A DNA stretch of 64,000 nucleotides from Ganoderma boninense (GCA_002900995.3 CM035313.1:2480001-2544000); one strand, 5' to 3'; shown: positions 33,030 through 46,383, counted from the stretch's first letter. Notes: generated by a model from the sequence alone, not told the origin. Program-made: numbers and translations.

Positions 33030-35330
33030 ATGCTGACGGCATCGCGGCGGGCACTGCGATCCACTCTCGACACACGTCTTTCCCATTGGGGCCTTCTCGA
33101 CTGGCTCAGGCTTCTGTGGTCTACAGCTGTCTTTTGGTACGAGTTCATATCCTTCGCCTGGTCCCTCAGGTCGTGTTCCTGGCCAGACTCTGTTCTATTA
33201 CCGGTCCGTCCAATCCTTCCCCTAACCCCCTCTGCCATTGACCATTGACACGGATGCTGCTGCGTTTTGCTCCCGAAGAGCCAAAAATGGCCCGCTCACA
33301 TCCTCTTGGTTGCCGATCCCCAAGTCCGGGACCAGTCCACATCGAAGAGTTCCGGGTTCACCGCGGCGCGCCAACATCTCACCGAACTCGCCCTCAGACG
33401 GAACTGGTTTTTCGCCTCCCGAAAGAACCCTGATCTCGTCATATTTTTGGGCGACATTCTCGCCTCATGGCGGCTGATCAGGTCTGACGAGGAGTGAGTG
33501 TCGATCTCCGGTGTGATCTCCTCTTACGTCCGTTCCTATGCCAATTGACTTGTCCCCATGGGTCACCAGTTACGAACGCAATTACGCCAAGTTCCAGGGT
33601 ATCTTTCGCCTAGACCGCCGCATCCCTGCCTACTTTGTCCCTGGGAACAATGACGTCGGGTGCGTGGCTTTCATATCTCCCAACGACTGCGATACTCAAA
33701 TGCTATCCTTAGTTTGAACATCGATCCCGCAGTCGCGCGTCAAGCGCGCCAAAGATTCACTACCCACTTCGGTCCCCTGAATCAGAAGATCCGTTTTCAG
33801 AACCATACACTTGTAATGCTAGATGCTGCAGGGCTGGTGGAAGAGGATTATCTGAGAGCATCAAAGTACATCGAGTACGAGGATTGGACGCCTGTGCCCC
33901 ACGGCCCTGTTGAATTTGTCCACTCCTTACGAGAAGGTACGTTATCGACCGAACGTCGCTCCAAAGACGTAACAGTATTCAGATCCCCGCTTCTCCAGAA
34001 GACGAGGGGCAGCCGACTGTCCTTTTAACACATATTCCGCTTCATCGCCCGGACACCGCGTCCTGCGGATCACTCCGAGAGAAGGGGACGATCCGCCGCG
34101 GTGTCGGGCCCAGCTATCAGAACATGCTACACAAGAAGACAACTGCATTCCTCCTCCAGAGCATCACGCCAGAGATCGTCTTTAGGCAGGTCCTTTTCCT
34201 TCAATACATCGGGCGTTAACTGACAGAACCCTCTCCATCTTAGCGCGGATGACAAGGATTACTGTGATTACGTCCATGTCCCCCCTCGCAACCAGCAGTC
34301 CAACAACACACAGAGAACAAACGTACGGAACGTCCACGAAGTCACCCTCAAGGCGTTCTCGCCATCCCTCGAGATTCGTCGACCTGGCTTCCAGTTGTTG
34401 TCTCTGACTTCCCCATCGGCGGATGGTCATCATCCTTCGCTTGCTACGGCTCCTTGCTTCCTACCCGACTATCCTTCGGTGTACACTTGGCGCTATTTCC
34501 CCATGTTTGTCTTCACAACCGTAATGCTCATGTTCCTCCGCCGGAAGCACCGCACCTCATCTCTACCGACACACCGGCAATCTAACTTCCGCAAATCCAT
34601 CTCTGCCAGCAGCCTTCCTCCGGCACCATGGTCTCCGCTTCCGCACCCTCCCACACCCTTCTCCCCAGACTGGTCTCCCCACACCCCGAGCTTCCATTCC
34701 CCTCAGCCGCGTTCTCCCTTATCGGCAAAGAGCACCTGCAGCCCCACCGAGGATCTCCCAATCGAGTCGCTCCGTGCCCCGCTCCTAAGCGCCAGGTCCA
34801 GCTTCTCCGCCGGCGGGGAAGACGCCGAGCGAACCTCAACCCGAACATCGACCCCGACCTTCCGCGCCACGGCGTACCCGCGTTCGGAGAATGCGAACGG
34901 CTGCCTACACTACCTGCCCACCGGGCCCGCCCATCTTGACGCGGACGAGCTTGAGGACGAGTTCGCGTACGGCCAGCGGCTCCCGCCGCGGTACAAGATC
35001 GAACAAGTGGACGACGACCACGACCCCGACCACGACCTCGACGTGCCCGGCTCGCCGTACCGCCCCGCCTTCGCCTTCTCCTCTGCTCCATTCGCTCCCT
35101 CTGACGGGGTCGGGTTCAGCTTCACGCTGAACGGGCGGAGGCGGCGGGTTTCGCTCTGGAATCCGTTGCGCTGGTGGTCGAGGGCACGGTACAGGTGCGC
35201 GGGCACGGGCGGTTTCGCAAGTCGCAAGCGGAGCAAGCGTGCGTTCCTGAAGCGGGTCGGGATGGACCTGGGGTACATTCTGTGGCCGGCGGTGCTGCTC
35301 TGGCTCACGCTGCGGTGGGTGGTGAGCTGA
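33030..35330 (+). CDS. Cdc1/Ted1/PGAP5-family membrane metallophosphoesterase, probably inactive
   Basis: Paralogue of the gene at 46.7 kb. Family members are ER/Golgi membrane phosphodiesterases that trim ethanolamine phosphate from GPI-anchor glycans. There is an N-terminal membrane helix (LRLLWSTAVFWYEFISFAW), the phosphoesterase domain, a second helix (WRYFPMFVFTTVMLMFL), a long Ser/Pro/Asp-rich cytosolic-type loop, and a C-terminal helix (LGYILWPAVLLWLTLRWVV). HILLVADPQVRD and LLTHIPLHRPD are kept. However, GDxxD reads GDILA, GNHD reads GNND, and (S)GDDHDYC reads SADDKDYC. Three metal-ligand motifs are thus altered while the frame stays open, which points to a pseudoenzyme rather than a pseudogene. 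One intron (about 34185-34242) has a GC donor at a position conserved in the paralogue. Confidence 0.85.
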
Positions 35331-36991
35331 GCGCCGGACCCAGTTGGACTGTGTTTTATTATTCGTTTGACCTTGGATTCGACCTGAACGAGGAACAGTG
35401 TACGGACTGTAGTAAGTAAGGAACTTGGATAACTAACAGGCGACAGTGACTTGATGCCCGTCGCGGCTCGGAGGTGACATGGATATTGTGTTCGTAAACC
35501 ATATGCATATGTATGTATTTAGAAGGGTAGATTATTGTGTAGTTCTTGGATAGACTGCTTTGATTTGGATTTATATAGCATGATCTGTATTCATATCTGT
35601 ATGGATGCAGTGTTTCCAATTAGTTCACCTATATGTAACTCTGGCCATTCAGTCAATGGGACCTTCGTATTGATCTCTCTTGGTGGCTAATACCTCGGTT
35701 GTGTGACGAGCGCTGGCAAGACTATCCCATGCATCTGTTCATGGAAGGTTGGGACCTTCGTGAATATTCACCAGGTCGCTAGTTCACTGGTGGCCCGTAT
35801 GGACATCAGCTCAATGCACCGCCGCGGTTCAAGACCTCATGTCAGCAGACGATGTGATTACCCACGACTTGTCACACAAGAGCACAAGATTTAGCGTACA
35901 ACGACAGTTGGATTGACAAAACCGTGTCGTACATGGGCACTGCTACTCTACGCCAAACTCCGCAAGTGATGTACATGCCAGCAGTCTGCCTTCCAGACTT
36001 CCACAGTTAGCCTTCCTAACTGCATCAGACAAGCAAACAACAAGGGAATCCGACGAGGGCAACAACGCATGGATGTCCTGGGGTAATTGATTTGCTTTCC
36101 TGGTCATGCTCGATCCACAGGCATCGGGAGCCTGCAGCATTAGCAATGACCTAACTACGCGCGCGCATCGAAACGACACGAACACGTCGGTCACAAACTG
36201 CGACCACACCACTGCGTTGGAAGAGTGTCAACGCCAGCTGCAACCCTGCAAACAAAACCACTCACATGGAGGTACTCGGGCTCTTGGTTCTCGCATGTCA
36301 CGACCCACCGACTGGCTCGCTGCCGGGTGAGTCGTGCTGCACCTAATCGCTGCCTGCGTCCGTCCTAGTCTCTCCGTGGACTGAGGCACGGCACGCCTGT
36401 GGCCTAGCGCTGATCAAGTCCTCTGCCCGGTCTCACTGAGGATGGGGACGATATTAGGAAAAGGGAGCCGACAGTCAGATATGAAGGTGCTCACTCGATG
36501 CCTCTAACCACTTGCGCTCGCATCATCGCGTGCTACCTCTTAGTCTCTCCGTCGCTCTCGTAGCGCGGAGTCTCTGTGGGTCAGCGAACGGTGCATGCCC
36601 TTGGCAAGCTATAGAAGTCTGTCAACTTGACTGGCTTGGGCCAATGCATGGGTATAGATAGGAACGTACTGGTCGTCCTGGGTAGCCTCTAACCTCCTGG
36701 GGTGACCGGCGACTGCAGACTGGCAGTGCGCCCCTGGTGCGCCCTCACTGTCGAGGAAAGGAGTCCATTGAAGAGCCGACTAAGCGCCGCGGAGGGTTGA
36801 TAAGACGTGCAGTTTAGGGCAGGCTGAGGCAGTAGCCATCACGTGCGGGAAACGCGTTCAGGAGACGCGCGAACGCGCCTCGGACTCGGACGCTGTGGCT
36901 GGCACTTGCCCAACTCCTCCCAACGCGTGTTGTCTCGTGTCGACCACCTCTCCCCCGCCTTCATTCCCGGCTATCTTGGTCTGTCAATCTT
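35331..36991. other. 1.66 kb intergenic region, nothing recognised
   Basis: 3' flank of the metallophosphoesterase gene and promoter of ELG1. Short frames only. No repeat longer than about 15 bp or RNA gene was found. Confidence 0.4.
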
Positions 36992-39900
36992 ATGCCTTCT
37001 GCGGCAACCAGGAAGCCCAGAGGAAAGAAAGCAGCAAAGGACAAAGACACCACAGTCAGTCACAGTTCCTCTGGCCAACGAAGCCTGCTAACGATCGCCA
37101 ACGAACAGTCGCGTCAGACTTCCCTCTTGGATGCCTTTGGCGTTCGAACTTCATCCAAGAAGACAACCCCAGCAACGTCAGCCGCACCATCCGAGAATGG
37201 CTCGACTGCAGGAGAGAACATCATCGACATACCTTCTTCCGATGCGGAACCGCTTACGGAGCTACCCATGGATTCCTCCAGCCCTATGACGATGGAGGAT
37301 GCCGAGAGCATGAAAGATGAAGCTGCCATCACGCGTGTGGAGGTAAAATTTGGTGAGTGGGGCGTACCAGGTGTGTCCATCCGTCTCAATGATGCGACAG
37401 GCTTGCCCAACCAAGCCGGTGGCAGTCGTGACGCTCCCATAGTCGTGGCCGACAGTAGCCCTCTCGCGTCTCCGATCTCTCTGGCCAAGACTCAACCCTC
37501 CAACATCCCCTCTCCTCCTAGGGCTCCTCCAAAGGCTCCTCCCAAACCGCTATTCTCCATCTTTGCACCCAGGAAACGACCTGACGTGCGGGAATCGTCT
37601 CCAAGCAAGCTCTATGGCAAACTGTCTACCATACCTCCTGCGCCCTTCCCAGATGCTTCTTCGCAGCACGTGCGTGGTCCTCAATGCGAGGCTAGCGTCC
37701 ATCTGTCGCAGTTCTCACGCCGCGACCCTCTTCATTCACGGCCAAACACTGAATTAACCGATGAAGTGGACGTATCCATATATTCCCGACTAATGCAGAG
37801 ATACGAAGAGAAGCAAACGAGCGCACCGTTCGCCTCGTCCTACGGCAATGCAATCGACCCTGCAGACACAACGGTCCGAGACCACTTACAAAGCAGCATA
37901 CCACCACATCACCGGCAATATCCTGCCATTCGTCGTCTCCTCAACCCATCCGACTCTTCCTTGATCATCGACCCGGAGCCATCCAGTAGCTCCAACCTGC
38001 TCTGGAATGACAGATGGCACCCTAAGCGTGCTGACGAGGTTTTGGGCAACGAGCAGTCCGCCCTCTACCTCCGAGACTGGCTTCTTGCTCTCAAGCTCCA
38101 TATTCACGGTTCCGGCGACGGCAAAAGTCAGGACTCTGTAGCATCCGACAAGAAAGGAAAGCAGAAGGCGAGCAAAGCTAAAGTCAAGGCAAAAGGTTCT
38201 CGGGGCACGAAGCGACCTCGTATTGTTCGCGACGTCGAGCGAAAGCGGCGACGAGTCGACTCGGAAGAGCCCGAGGACTCATGGATTGTGGACGACGAGT
38301 CCGAAGACGATCCTTTAGACCTTATTTTCGCCTCAGAAGATGACTTCATTGGGTACCCCATCTCACGTCTTAGGCGCGGACGTGGTGCTGGCTCTGAGAA
38401 CGATTCTGAGCTGACATCCATAGACGAGACGTCCGAGGAACCAAGTAGTCGGCGGCCAAGTGATGACGTCCCTCCATTTTCCTATAAGTCTCCCAAATTC
38501 GGCGAGACGATACGCAACACAATACTGCTGACTGGTCCTCCTGGTTGTGGGAAGACTGCTGCTGTTTATGCCTGCGCAAAGGAGCTCGGTTGGGAGGTCT
38601 TCGAGGTCTACCCAGGCGTTGGAGACCGGAGTGGCGCAGCGCTCCAGAAACTTATTGGCGAAGTTGGAAAGAATCACCTTGTCAAGCAGACGCAGCCGAA
38701 AGCCAAGGCGGAGAAGGAGAAGCCCCTTGCAAAGCCGAAGCGCAACTTCTTCGCCAAACGTGTCGTGTCCGATGACGAAGACGAGTTGGCAGTAGCGCCC
38801 GTGTCGGATGCAGTGGAGCAGCCTCAGGAGGGACCGTCCCAGCCTGAACCGCCAGAGATCAGCCAGTCCATCGTTTTGGTGGAAGAGGTGGATATCCTTT
38901 ACCGCGAGGATGCGAATTTCTGGCCGACAATGATCAAGATCATCAAGGAGTGTCATCGTCCGGTGGTCATGACATGTAATGGTAAGCCATCTGTCGTGAA
39001 GACAGTTCATTATGCTCAATCAACCCCTAGATGCCTCTCTCGTACCAGTGGAGGACCTACCCCTCCAGCACATCCTCTACTTTGCGCCATGTCCGACCGC
39101 TCTTGCTGTGTCGTATCTACGACTGCGATCTTTAACGGAAGGTCTTGAGACTACCGAGGCATTGGCTTGCGAGCTATATGAGGGTCGGGGAGGACTTGGA
39201 ACACGGCATGAGCGCTGCTTCGACGACATATTATATCCTCGGTGCATTAGTCAACCGCCGCCGGACTTGCGGCGCACTATCAACCGCTTGCAGTTCGGTA
39301 CTCGTTATCCCTATGAAGATGGGCATCTTTCATCCGAGAAGATGCTACAAGACCAGTCCTTACAAAGACTGAGGCGGATAGCATGGTCACTAGAAGTCTG
39401 CTCTTTTGCGGACAGCGGGCTTCACCGACCGGCTTCCGAGGTCATGCGTGTATGTGGGCCGTTTCACACATTGTGCTTTCTGCATATTGACATTGTTGCA
39501 GGACTTGTTGTCGAACAGTATCCAGCCTTGCGCCGACGATGTCATGGGCTTCCAGCATCTCTTTGCGTCCTCCGACGGCATGGCTTCCTACACCCCAATC
39601 ACATTTTCCACCTACCATCGCGATGACGCTATCCTCGACGATCTGTTCTCAGGCGCCGCACCATACTATCCTGACGGAGCTGACATCCTATCCGACTCCC
39701 CAGACCTGCCTCTCCTGCACACATCCCACTGCGGCACCTTGCTCCCCATTTTCGATAGCCTCAGGATCTCCCGCGAAGACCTCATCCGCGACCCCGCTGC
39801 AATCTTCGTCGATTACGAACCTTGGATCCGGCACATGGTCCTCGCTGACGATGCCCGCATCGCAGCCACACTCGTCAGCGGCCAGTTCGAGGGCACGACA

Positions 39901-40065
39901 CGGCGGACGCGCAACTCGCAGCGCAGCCAGTGGGAACTACAGCGCTGGATCTCGCTGGACGAGGACCAGCGTGGGATCCTCAGCCGTACTGCACTAGATG
40001 TTGTCGAAGGCAACGGCGCAGATCTCGTCACGGCCCCGGTACTGGCTGCCGCGTCGTCACAGTAG
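36992..40065 (+). CDS. ELG1: ELG1/ATAD5-type RFC-like clamp unloader large subunit
   Basis: Large subunit of the alternative clamp loader that removes PCNA from chromatin after replication. The disordered N-terminus contains RQTSLLDAFGVRTS, close to a PCNA-interacting QxxLxxxF motif. LWNDRWHPKRADEVLGNEQS, followed by ALYLRDWLLALKL, is the ATAD5/ELG1 signature before the AAA+ module. An acidic/basic insertion (about 38120-38490) comes before Walker A, LLTGPPGCGKTAAVYACAKE. Walker B is VLVEEVDILYREDANFWPT, followed by HRPVVMTCN, an intron at about 38981-39030, and DASLVPVEDLPLQHILYFAP. A second intron (39450-39501) precedes DLLSNSIQPCADDVMGFQHL. About 990 residues. Walker B carries Glu-Glu-Val-Asp, as is usual in this subfamily. 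Confidence 0.92.
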
Positions 40066-41231
40066 CTCTACGTTATTTTGTACGTCATCCCCTGTACCTG
40101 ACCCGCACGGGATGTGGTTTGTGGTAACGCTGTGAACGCACAAGCAGGAGATTACACCGGATGTAATTTGTGTTGCCGGCGTTGTCGGGATTCTTCTCAG
40201 GCTGTCCATCCTTGGGCTCATTCTGTCGTTCTGGCTCTCTAATTTCGCACACACTCCGCCGGCACACCATGTGGTGCAGGTAAGTATGATTGGCATACGT
40301 GCACCTTTTGCGCAGGGCGGCGGTGGGGCATTCTCGCTCGGTCAGCGTCAGCCGTGACGTTTGTGTGCTGGGCCGATAGGCACTCTGACTGTGGACACGA
40401 CGTGGGACGGAGGACAGTATAATATGCGCAGCTCGAAGTGTTCGGACGTTGGAATAGGTATTTCGTGAGACTACGGGAACTTTGTTCCATCGTGAATGTC
40501 CCAGAGAGAAAGAGCTGCGATCTCGCTTGTATCGTGGATGGATGTTCTCATGGGTATCGCTTTGCTGCGGCACGAGCGAACGCGCGTTTGCAGCCCAGGT
40601 GTCTCCCCCCCTGCCCTCGCCGTGAACTAACATACCTATTTGGCAACTGATGTGGCCGACCGACTCCCTGGCAGGGGAGGTAGACTCGATCCCGGGCCCC
40701 GTTTGGTCAGCCCACCAACCTCAAACTACATACACTCTTTCTGTTTGACTGAATGTTATTCCTACCGATCGAGCTTCTTGTGCCAATGTCAGGCCTAGGA
40801 CCGTCAATGAGCCTGAGGACAGGGTTACGCTCAACTCTGGTCGTTCCAATCCTCCCTTTAGGATCCGTGATGACTACATAGACCTCTCAAAGCGCTGTGG
40901 ATGTACCAACTGATGATGAGTTAAGTGGCACATTCCGCTGTCGCCTTTTGAGTCTTTTTGCTCAGTTTTCTTTGACATCCCAGGTTTAATGGTGCCTCGT
41001 ACGGTGAGGATGCATCATGAATCGCATAGATCACGTCTCCAATCCTCACTTGTACATCTTGTTGGCAGCTCAGGCCTCAGGCCTAGGAGACAAGGAGGAA
41101 AATAATATACAAGCACTAAGATGCTCGGAACGACATTACAACGGAGCTTGACGTCGCAAGACACTATAGATGGGGTAATATAGGGCATTGAAGATATTTA
41201 AGAGTAGAAATTATGGAGCAAAATGAGTTCT
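40066..41231. other. convergent 3' intergenic region between ELG1 and HLTF-like gene
   Basis: About 1.17 kb with only unsupported short frames. It probably includes both 3' UTRs. No repeat or RNA gene was identified. Confidence 0.45.
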
Positions 41232-44200
41232 TCAAGCTCGCCAAGAATCTAAGGTCGTCTGAGAATTGTTGTCCTCTGCTTCGCCTTCTTGTGCACCAAC
41301 TTGTCTCTGAAGACCGAAAAGATGGACAAGTTCTGAACAGAACAGACGGTGAATGAAGCAGTCGTTGAACGGCACAAAGGAAATTCGCTCACCCTGGAGG
41401 CGGGCTTCCTTCTTCTGCCTCTTGGTTTCGGCGTTCTTGATGCCGGAGAAAGCCTGCATAGTGTAATTTGGGTAAGCTGGAACACCAAAAGGAGGCGATC
41501 ACACTTACCTCGGAAATGAGTTTCTTCTTTTTCTCTTGAATCTCCATGACCTACATCCATGTCGGTGTAAACATTGGCCATATGAATGTAGACAACGGTT
41601 TACCTTGGACTCCACAGTGTTTTCTGCGATAAGCTGGAACACGTTGACGGGCTTCGTTTGGCCGATGCTACATATGCTGTCAGTAAACCACGTTAGCTGT
41701 CTTGAAGACCACGCACCGGTTGCAGCGATCAATGGCCTGAGATTCGATGCCTTCCTGCCACCACCTACATGGTATCGAATATTATGCCATCTCAACTTAT
41801 GCGCTGAAACTCATGAGCACTCACGGGTCCATCCTGGTTGCGTCTGGGGTGTCAACATTGGATACTAACATGGAGCATTCATGACACTTACAGGTACACA
41901 TTGTTCGCGACAGTCAGATTCAAACCCAAAGCACCCGCCTTCAACGAGATGAGCATGACACGCGGGTTAACGCCGTCGAACCCAGGGTTGCTGGGCCGCG
42001 GAGCGGTGACCGGACCATTAGACTTCCGGCCCTTGCCCTTCGCCTTCGCCTTGCCTTTGCCTTTCGATTGCGTTCTACGAGGAGCGAGATCATCATCTTC
42101 ATCGTCAATGAAGTCGTCATCGTCATCCTCTTGCTCGTCACCCAATACGAAGTCGCCGTCGCCCTCGTCATCAACAGATCCGTCGAGGACGACGGACTGC
42201 GTGGATTGGACACGGCGAGACCGCTGAGACGATGGAGGTGCCGTACCCTGGCTTAGTGGGGGCGCAGTAGCCTGACTGAGCGACAGTGCCGAGTTGTCGA
42301 TGGGTACTGAGAAACGAGCGATAGTCTCCTGGCGACGCTTGGCAGACATCTTCCCATCGAAACGAACGTATGAGATCCTAGAATGCAATTAAGGACATGC
42401 GAGTCTCCCATACTGGATGCACTTACCCTTCCTTGTCCAAGGTTTCTGCGATCTAGATGAGAGAGAATATTTGAGTTGAGGGACAAGCATAAATGTCGTC
42501 AAAGACTGACCTTGTCCAAAAATGACGTGAACTGGGAGAACACGAGGGACTTGTCGTTATCCGGAGTGAGCCTCAGTAAAGTGACAAGCTGGTCAATCTT
42601 CGCTGATGACCCCGTACGAAGCTCGTTCTCGTCTTCTTCCATATCGTCGTCATATCGAACAGGGGCTTGCGTGAGGTCCGTAGGGGGAGGAGGTTCTACA
42701 AGTTGTGTCACCCCGAGAGGCCGACGATCCTAAGAGCTGACATTAGATTTCTGACAAGCAACATGAGCAAAAATACGAACCATTGGGCACTTGGGGTCGC
42801 GAGAGATAACCTCAGTTATGCTGAACTGGAAATCAGAAATAGGACACCTTTCCAGCTCCCTAACTCACCAAGGCAGGCAGAACATGTGCCCACAAAACGT
42901 GATGCGCGGCTCACTGAGAATGCCAAAGCAAATCGGACACTCCTCGCAGTCCTCGATAGCTTGCGAAAGGAGACCCTGCAGACGAGTCTTCTCCTGGGGG
43001 GTTATCTGGGCAGGCGGGGGCCCATCTTCCTCTACGGCCTTGTTGCCGGAGCGCAGTTGTTCAAGGTAGTTGGCTGGCAGGAGACCAGGATGGAGAGCAA
43101 GCTGACGCATGCGAGTGAGTAGGCTCAGAACGTTGGATTGAACGGCAGCAGCGTGTATTGATCCATGTCGTTCAAGGAGGCTTCCAACGCGTTCTTTGGT
43201 CAGTTCTTCGACAACATCATACATTTCCTACGAAAATACTCAGCATTCAACTGCGCATAAATAGACGGAAATTGCAGCCTACCCTGGCTTGAGGCGTCAA
43301 CGTCACCGGTATCATGGTCATCTCGACAGGCGGAAGGGGCACCAGGGGCTTTCCGTCCTTGTCTTGCATCTGTAAACAGCATATTAGCGCCGCACTTCCC
43401 GGGCACGACAAAACAACCTACCTCCTTCGTGCGTCGAATGCAGATATGACTCATCAACGCCTGTGATGACATGAGCAGAAGTGAATAGAATTAAAGATAC
43501 AGCACACACTCGTAGCAGCTCGGCACCTGAAGGGTGGCCATCCTTCAGAGGTCGGAGAACCATACGCTTGAAAAAGTCCTCATTGTCCAGAGGACGACAG
43601 ATCCTCAAGAACGTAAGGATAGACCCCAGGTCCTGGATGTACAATGAGCGATTGGCTTTGGAGCCAGCTAACTCCTAGTATCTTACCTTCGGCGAGTTGA
43701 TCTACAATCATGATGAGCAAACCGTGTACCGAAAACAAAATCTGAGCGCATACTATTGGGGTACCCGTCAGAACCCAACGCCGCTGAGCATTCAGAGCAC
43801 AAACAGCCTTCGCCATCTTTGTCTTCGGGTTGCGAATATTGTGGCCCTCGTCCAGGATGATACGCTATAGATGAACGATGGTCCCCTAGTTATCTCAGGG
43901 CATTACCACATGTTTTGCGCACCTTCCATAGTACGTCGAACAAACCCTTGTCGGTCTTCTGCTTCTTCGCTGTAGGGGCGCCAGACCTCCCGACAAGGCT
44001 TAGCTCGTGGTCTTGCACGACAGTCTGGTACGTCGTGATCACGACGTCATATCGTTTCAATTCTGCAGGCGACATATCGCGGGTCTTCCCATAGTACACG
44101 CAAGACGTCAGCGCGCCAGGCTGGACATGATCTTCGATTTGTTTCTCCCAATTCGACATGACAGAAAGGGGCACAACTACATGATTCCGCATCAACGATT

Positions 44201-46383
44201 GTTAGAATGTCAGTTACTGTAAAATGATTGACGAACCGATAAGCGTTGAGTTGGAGTGGTCCACAGGTATGTCTGGCTTTGTGGCGAGTACCAATGCCAG
44301 CATGGTCAGCGTTTTGCCCAGACCCATACTGTCTGCACATAATGCGCCCCGTCCGAGAGCAGGCATAGCCTCCTGAGGTGTCTTAGTCGCGACTGAAATT
44401 CACAATGAGTACGTATATATGCAACATGTACAGCAACTTACTGTTGTAGTAATATGTCTACAACCAAGTAGTTTAGCACCCCAGCATCCCGTAAACAAAA
44501 ACCCAGACGAATCCTCACCTTTTGTCCTCGCTTCAGCTGCCAGAACTGGACCGGCTTGTCCGCCTCGTTCTTCGGAATCTGAGGATACTCGTGATCGACA
44601 CACCACTGAAGCGCTTGGCTCTGTATCGCCGATAAGTCTAAACCCCAGCCCAAATCCTTTGAACCCACCTGATGCCTCAATAAGTCAACCTTCAGTTGTC
44701 CGCTCGCCAGCCCAGGGGGGCTGGGGTGTACCGGCAGTGCGAGCACATCGTCTACAGAACAAAGGGTATCCAGCAAAGAAGCACGTCGGCCCTCGTTATC
44801 GACCTTGTCGAGGTTGTTCAAGATCTGTCGAAGCTCTTCCGCCCTTTGGAAGGCTTCCTGCTGTTTACGTATAGCCTCCTGCTGCGCCTCCTGCTGCTTC
44901 CTCAGAGCTTCCTGTTGAGCAGCCGATATCCTCTGTGCGCGCTGCTGTTGGCTGGGCAACGGCGCAGCTCTCTGAGAAGCGGAAGGAGCGGGCACTGGCG
45001 CATGAATGGGAGCACCACGCTGTGCAGGAGCACCGGGAACTGGACGGACGCCGTTAGGGCCCGGCTTGGAAAACCCACGACTGCCTGGAGTAGCCCAGAT
45101 AAGCTTGGGCTCTAGGATTTGGCGTTTGTCAGATGCTCCGTATATCTTGACAGTCCTGTACAAGAAAGTTGAGCATTCTGCGGGAGTTGGTATCTCATCT
45201 TCACCTACATGTCTAAAGAATAAGCAAAACCATGCACTACACGAGAAGGTTGTGTGTCAGTTGAAGGACGATTGCCTGGATACTTGAAGACACACAGTTG
45301 CCTTCATGCATGACGCCCTCGACAGTGATCGAACCCTTGTCCATAAGGGGTGCCAGCTTCGCTGCGACGGTTCGCGGGATGTGACCAACCTGGACGGATC
45401 TCAGAATTAGCTCGTTCGATGGAGAACGACACGGGAGTATCATAATGATCACTAACCTGGGTGCCTCCAATGTTCTTGACTTGAATGGCATTTGGGTCAT
45501 ACCTGTTATGTGGCTCCCGCACAAGCGATACCTCCTCTCCAGGCCCGACGAGGCCTTCATTGTTCGTGAGGTAAGGCCACCAGAACAACAGACTATAGCT
45601 CACCCTTGTAGTACTGGATTCCCACTATGCTCGTCTTCAGCATGACATAGAGCTCATCCTTGGTTTCTTCTTCAGGCTCATTCTCCATCTCCACCTCTTC
45701 AATAGGCTGGGCAATTTGAGACAGGGGAGGTCCCGAAATGCGGCGAAGAGGCTGCGAAGAGGACGGCTGAGATGAACTGGGTTGCGAAGAACTCGGCGGC
45801 GAATTCTGTGACCCGAATGACGCTTCATACTGCAACCTCCGCTTCTTCTGACTGGGCCCTGGTGTGGACAGAGCGGGGTCCTTTGCAGTAGCAGGAACAT
45901 CTGCGGAGTCGATGCGGCGAAGCCCCACCGCAAGTCTGACCTTGCTTTGGTCTGCAGGGCTGCGGCCGTGTCAGACGTTCGTTCACTCAGACTCGAAAGC
46001 AATGCCTACTAAAGAGATTTAAAGCCCGGGACAGTGTCAAGCTTGATTGCGGCTAACTTCGTGAGAATGTCGGGTGTAACACATCCCCTGATGGACGCCA
46101 CGACGAGGGAACCGGGTTTTGAGAGGCCAATCAGCGAGAAGAGAAGCGCGCAGAGCATGAAGGCGAACTAACCAATGCCGCCATTCGACTGTCTCTCCGA
46201 ACTTGCCGGCGCTGACCTGCCCATAGCGCAAAGAGCCGAGCTCGATGGGAGAGCCCTTGCATGGCGCCGGGCCATGGCAGGTCGCGCGACTGCTTTTGCT
46301 GTACTGTAAGGAGCGCATATAACTTGGTGTTTACGTGTCATATCGACCAGGAAACATACCTCGAACACGTGGAACTTAGACAT
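41232..46383 (-). CDS. HLTF/Rad5-like SNF2 translocase with N-terminal PARP zinc finger, HIRAN and RING
   Basis: Fork-remodelling/PCNA-ubiquitin-ligase-type translocase. Exon 1, MSKFHVFE, joins [20 protein letters not shown], then [20 protein letters not shown] and [20 protein letters not shown]: a complete PARP-type zinc finger (C-x2-C split as TCHGPAPC, then H-x2-C in RHWGC). A Ser/Pro linker follows. HIRAN comes next: [54 protein letters not shown]2 motifs: [59 protein letters not shown] (C3HC4): [20 protein letters not shown], then CLPC, then KCPMD. Helicase [15 protein letters not shown], then [20 protein letters not shown] and [16 protein letters not shown]. An acidic/Lys-rich insertion of about 100 residues splits the C lobe. 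It ends TLDSWRA. About 20 introns, and all key joins keep frame. Confidence 0.9.

Noticed and set aside
36300..36600. Recurring phrase TAGTCTCTCCGT suggesting a local repeat
   Set aside because: Only two short matches of about 12 bp with no consistent period; not above chance.
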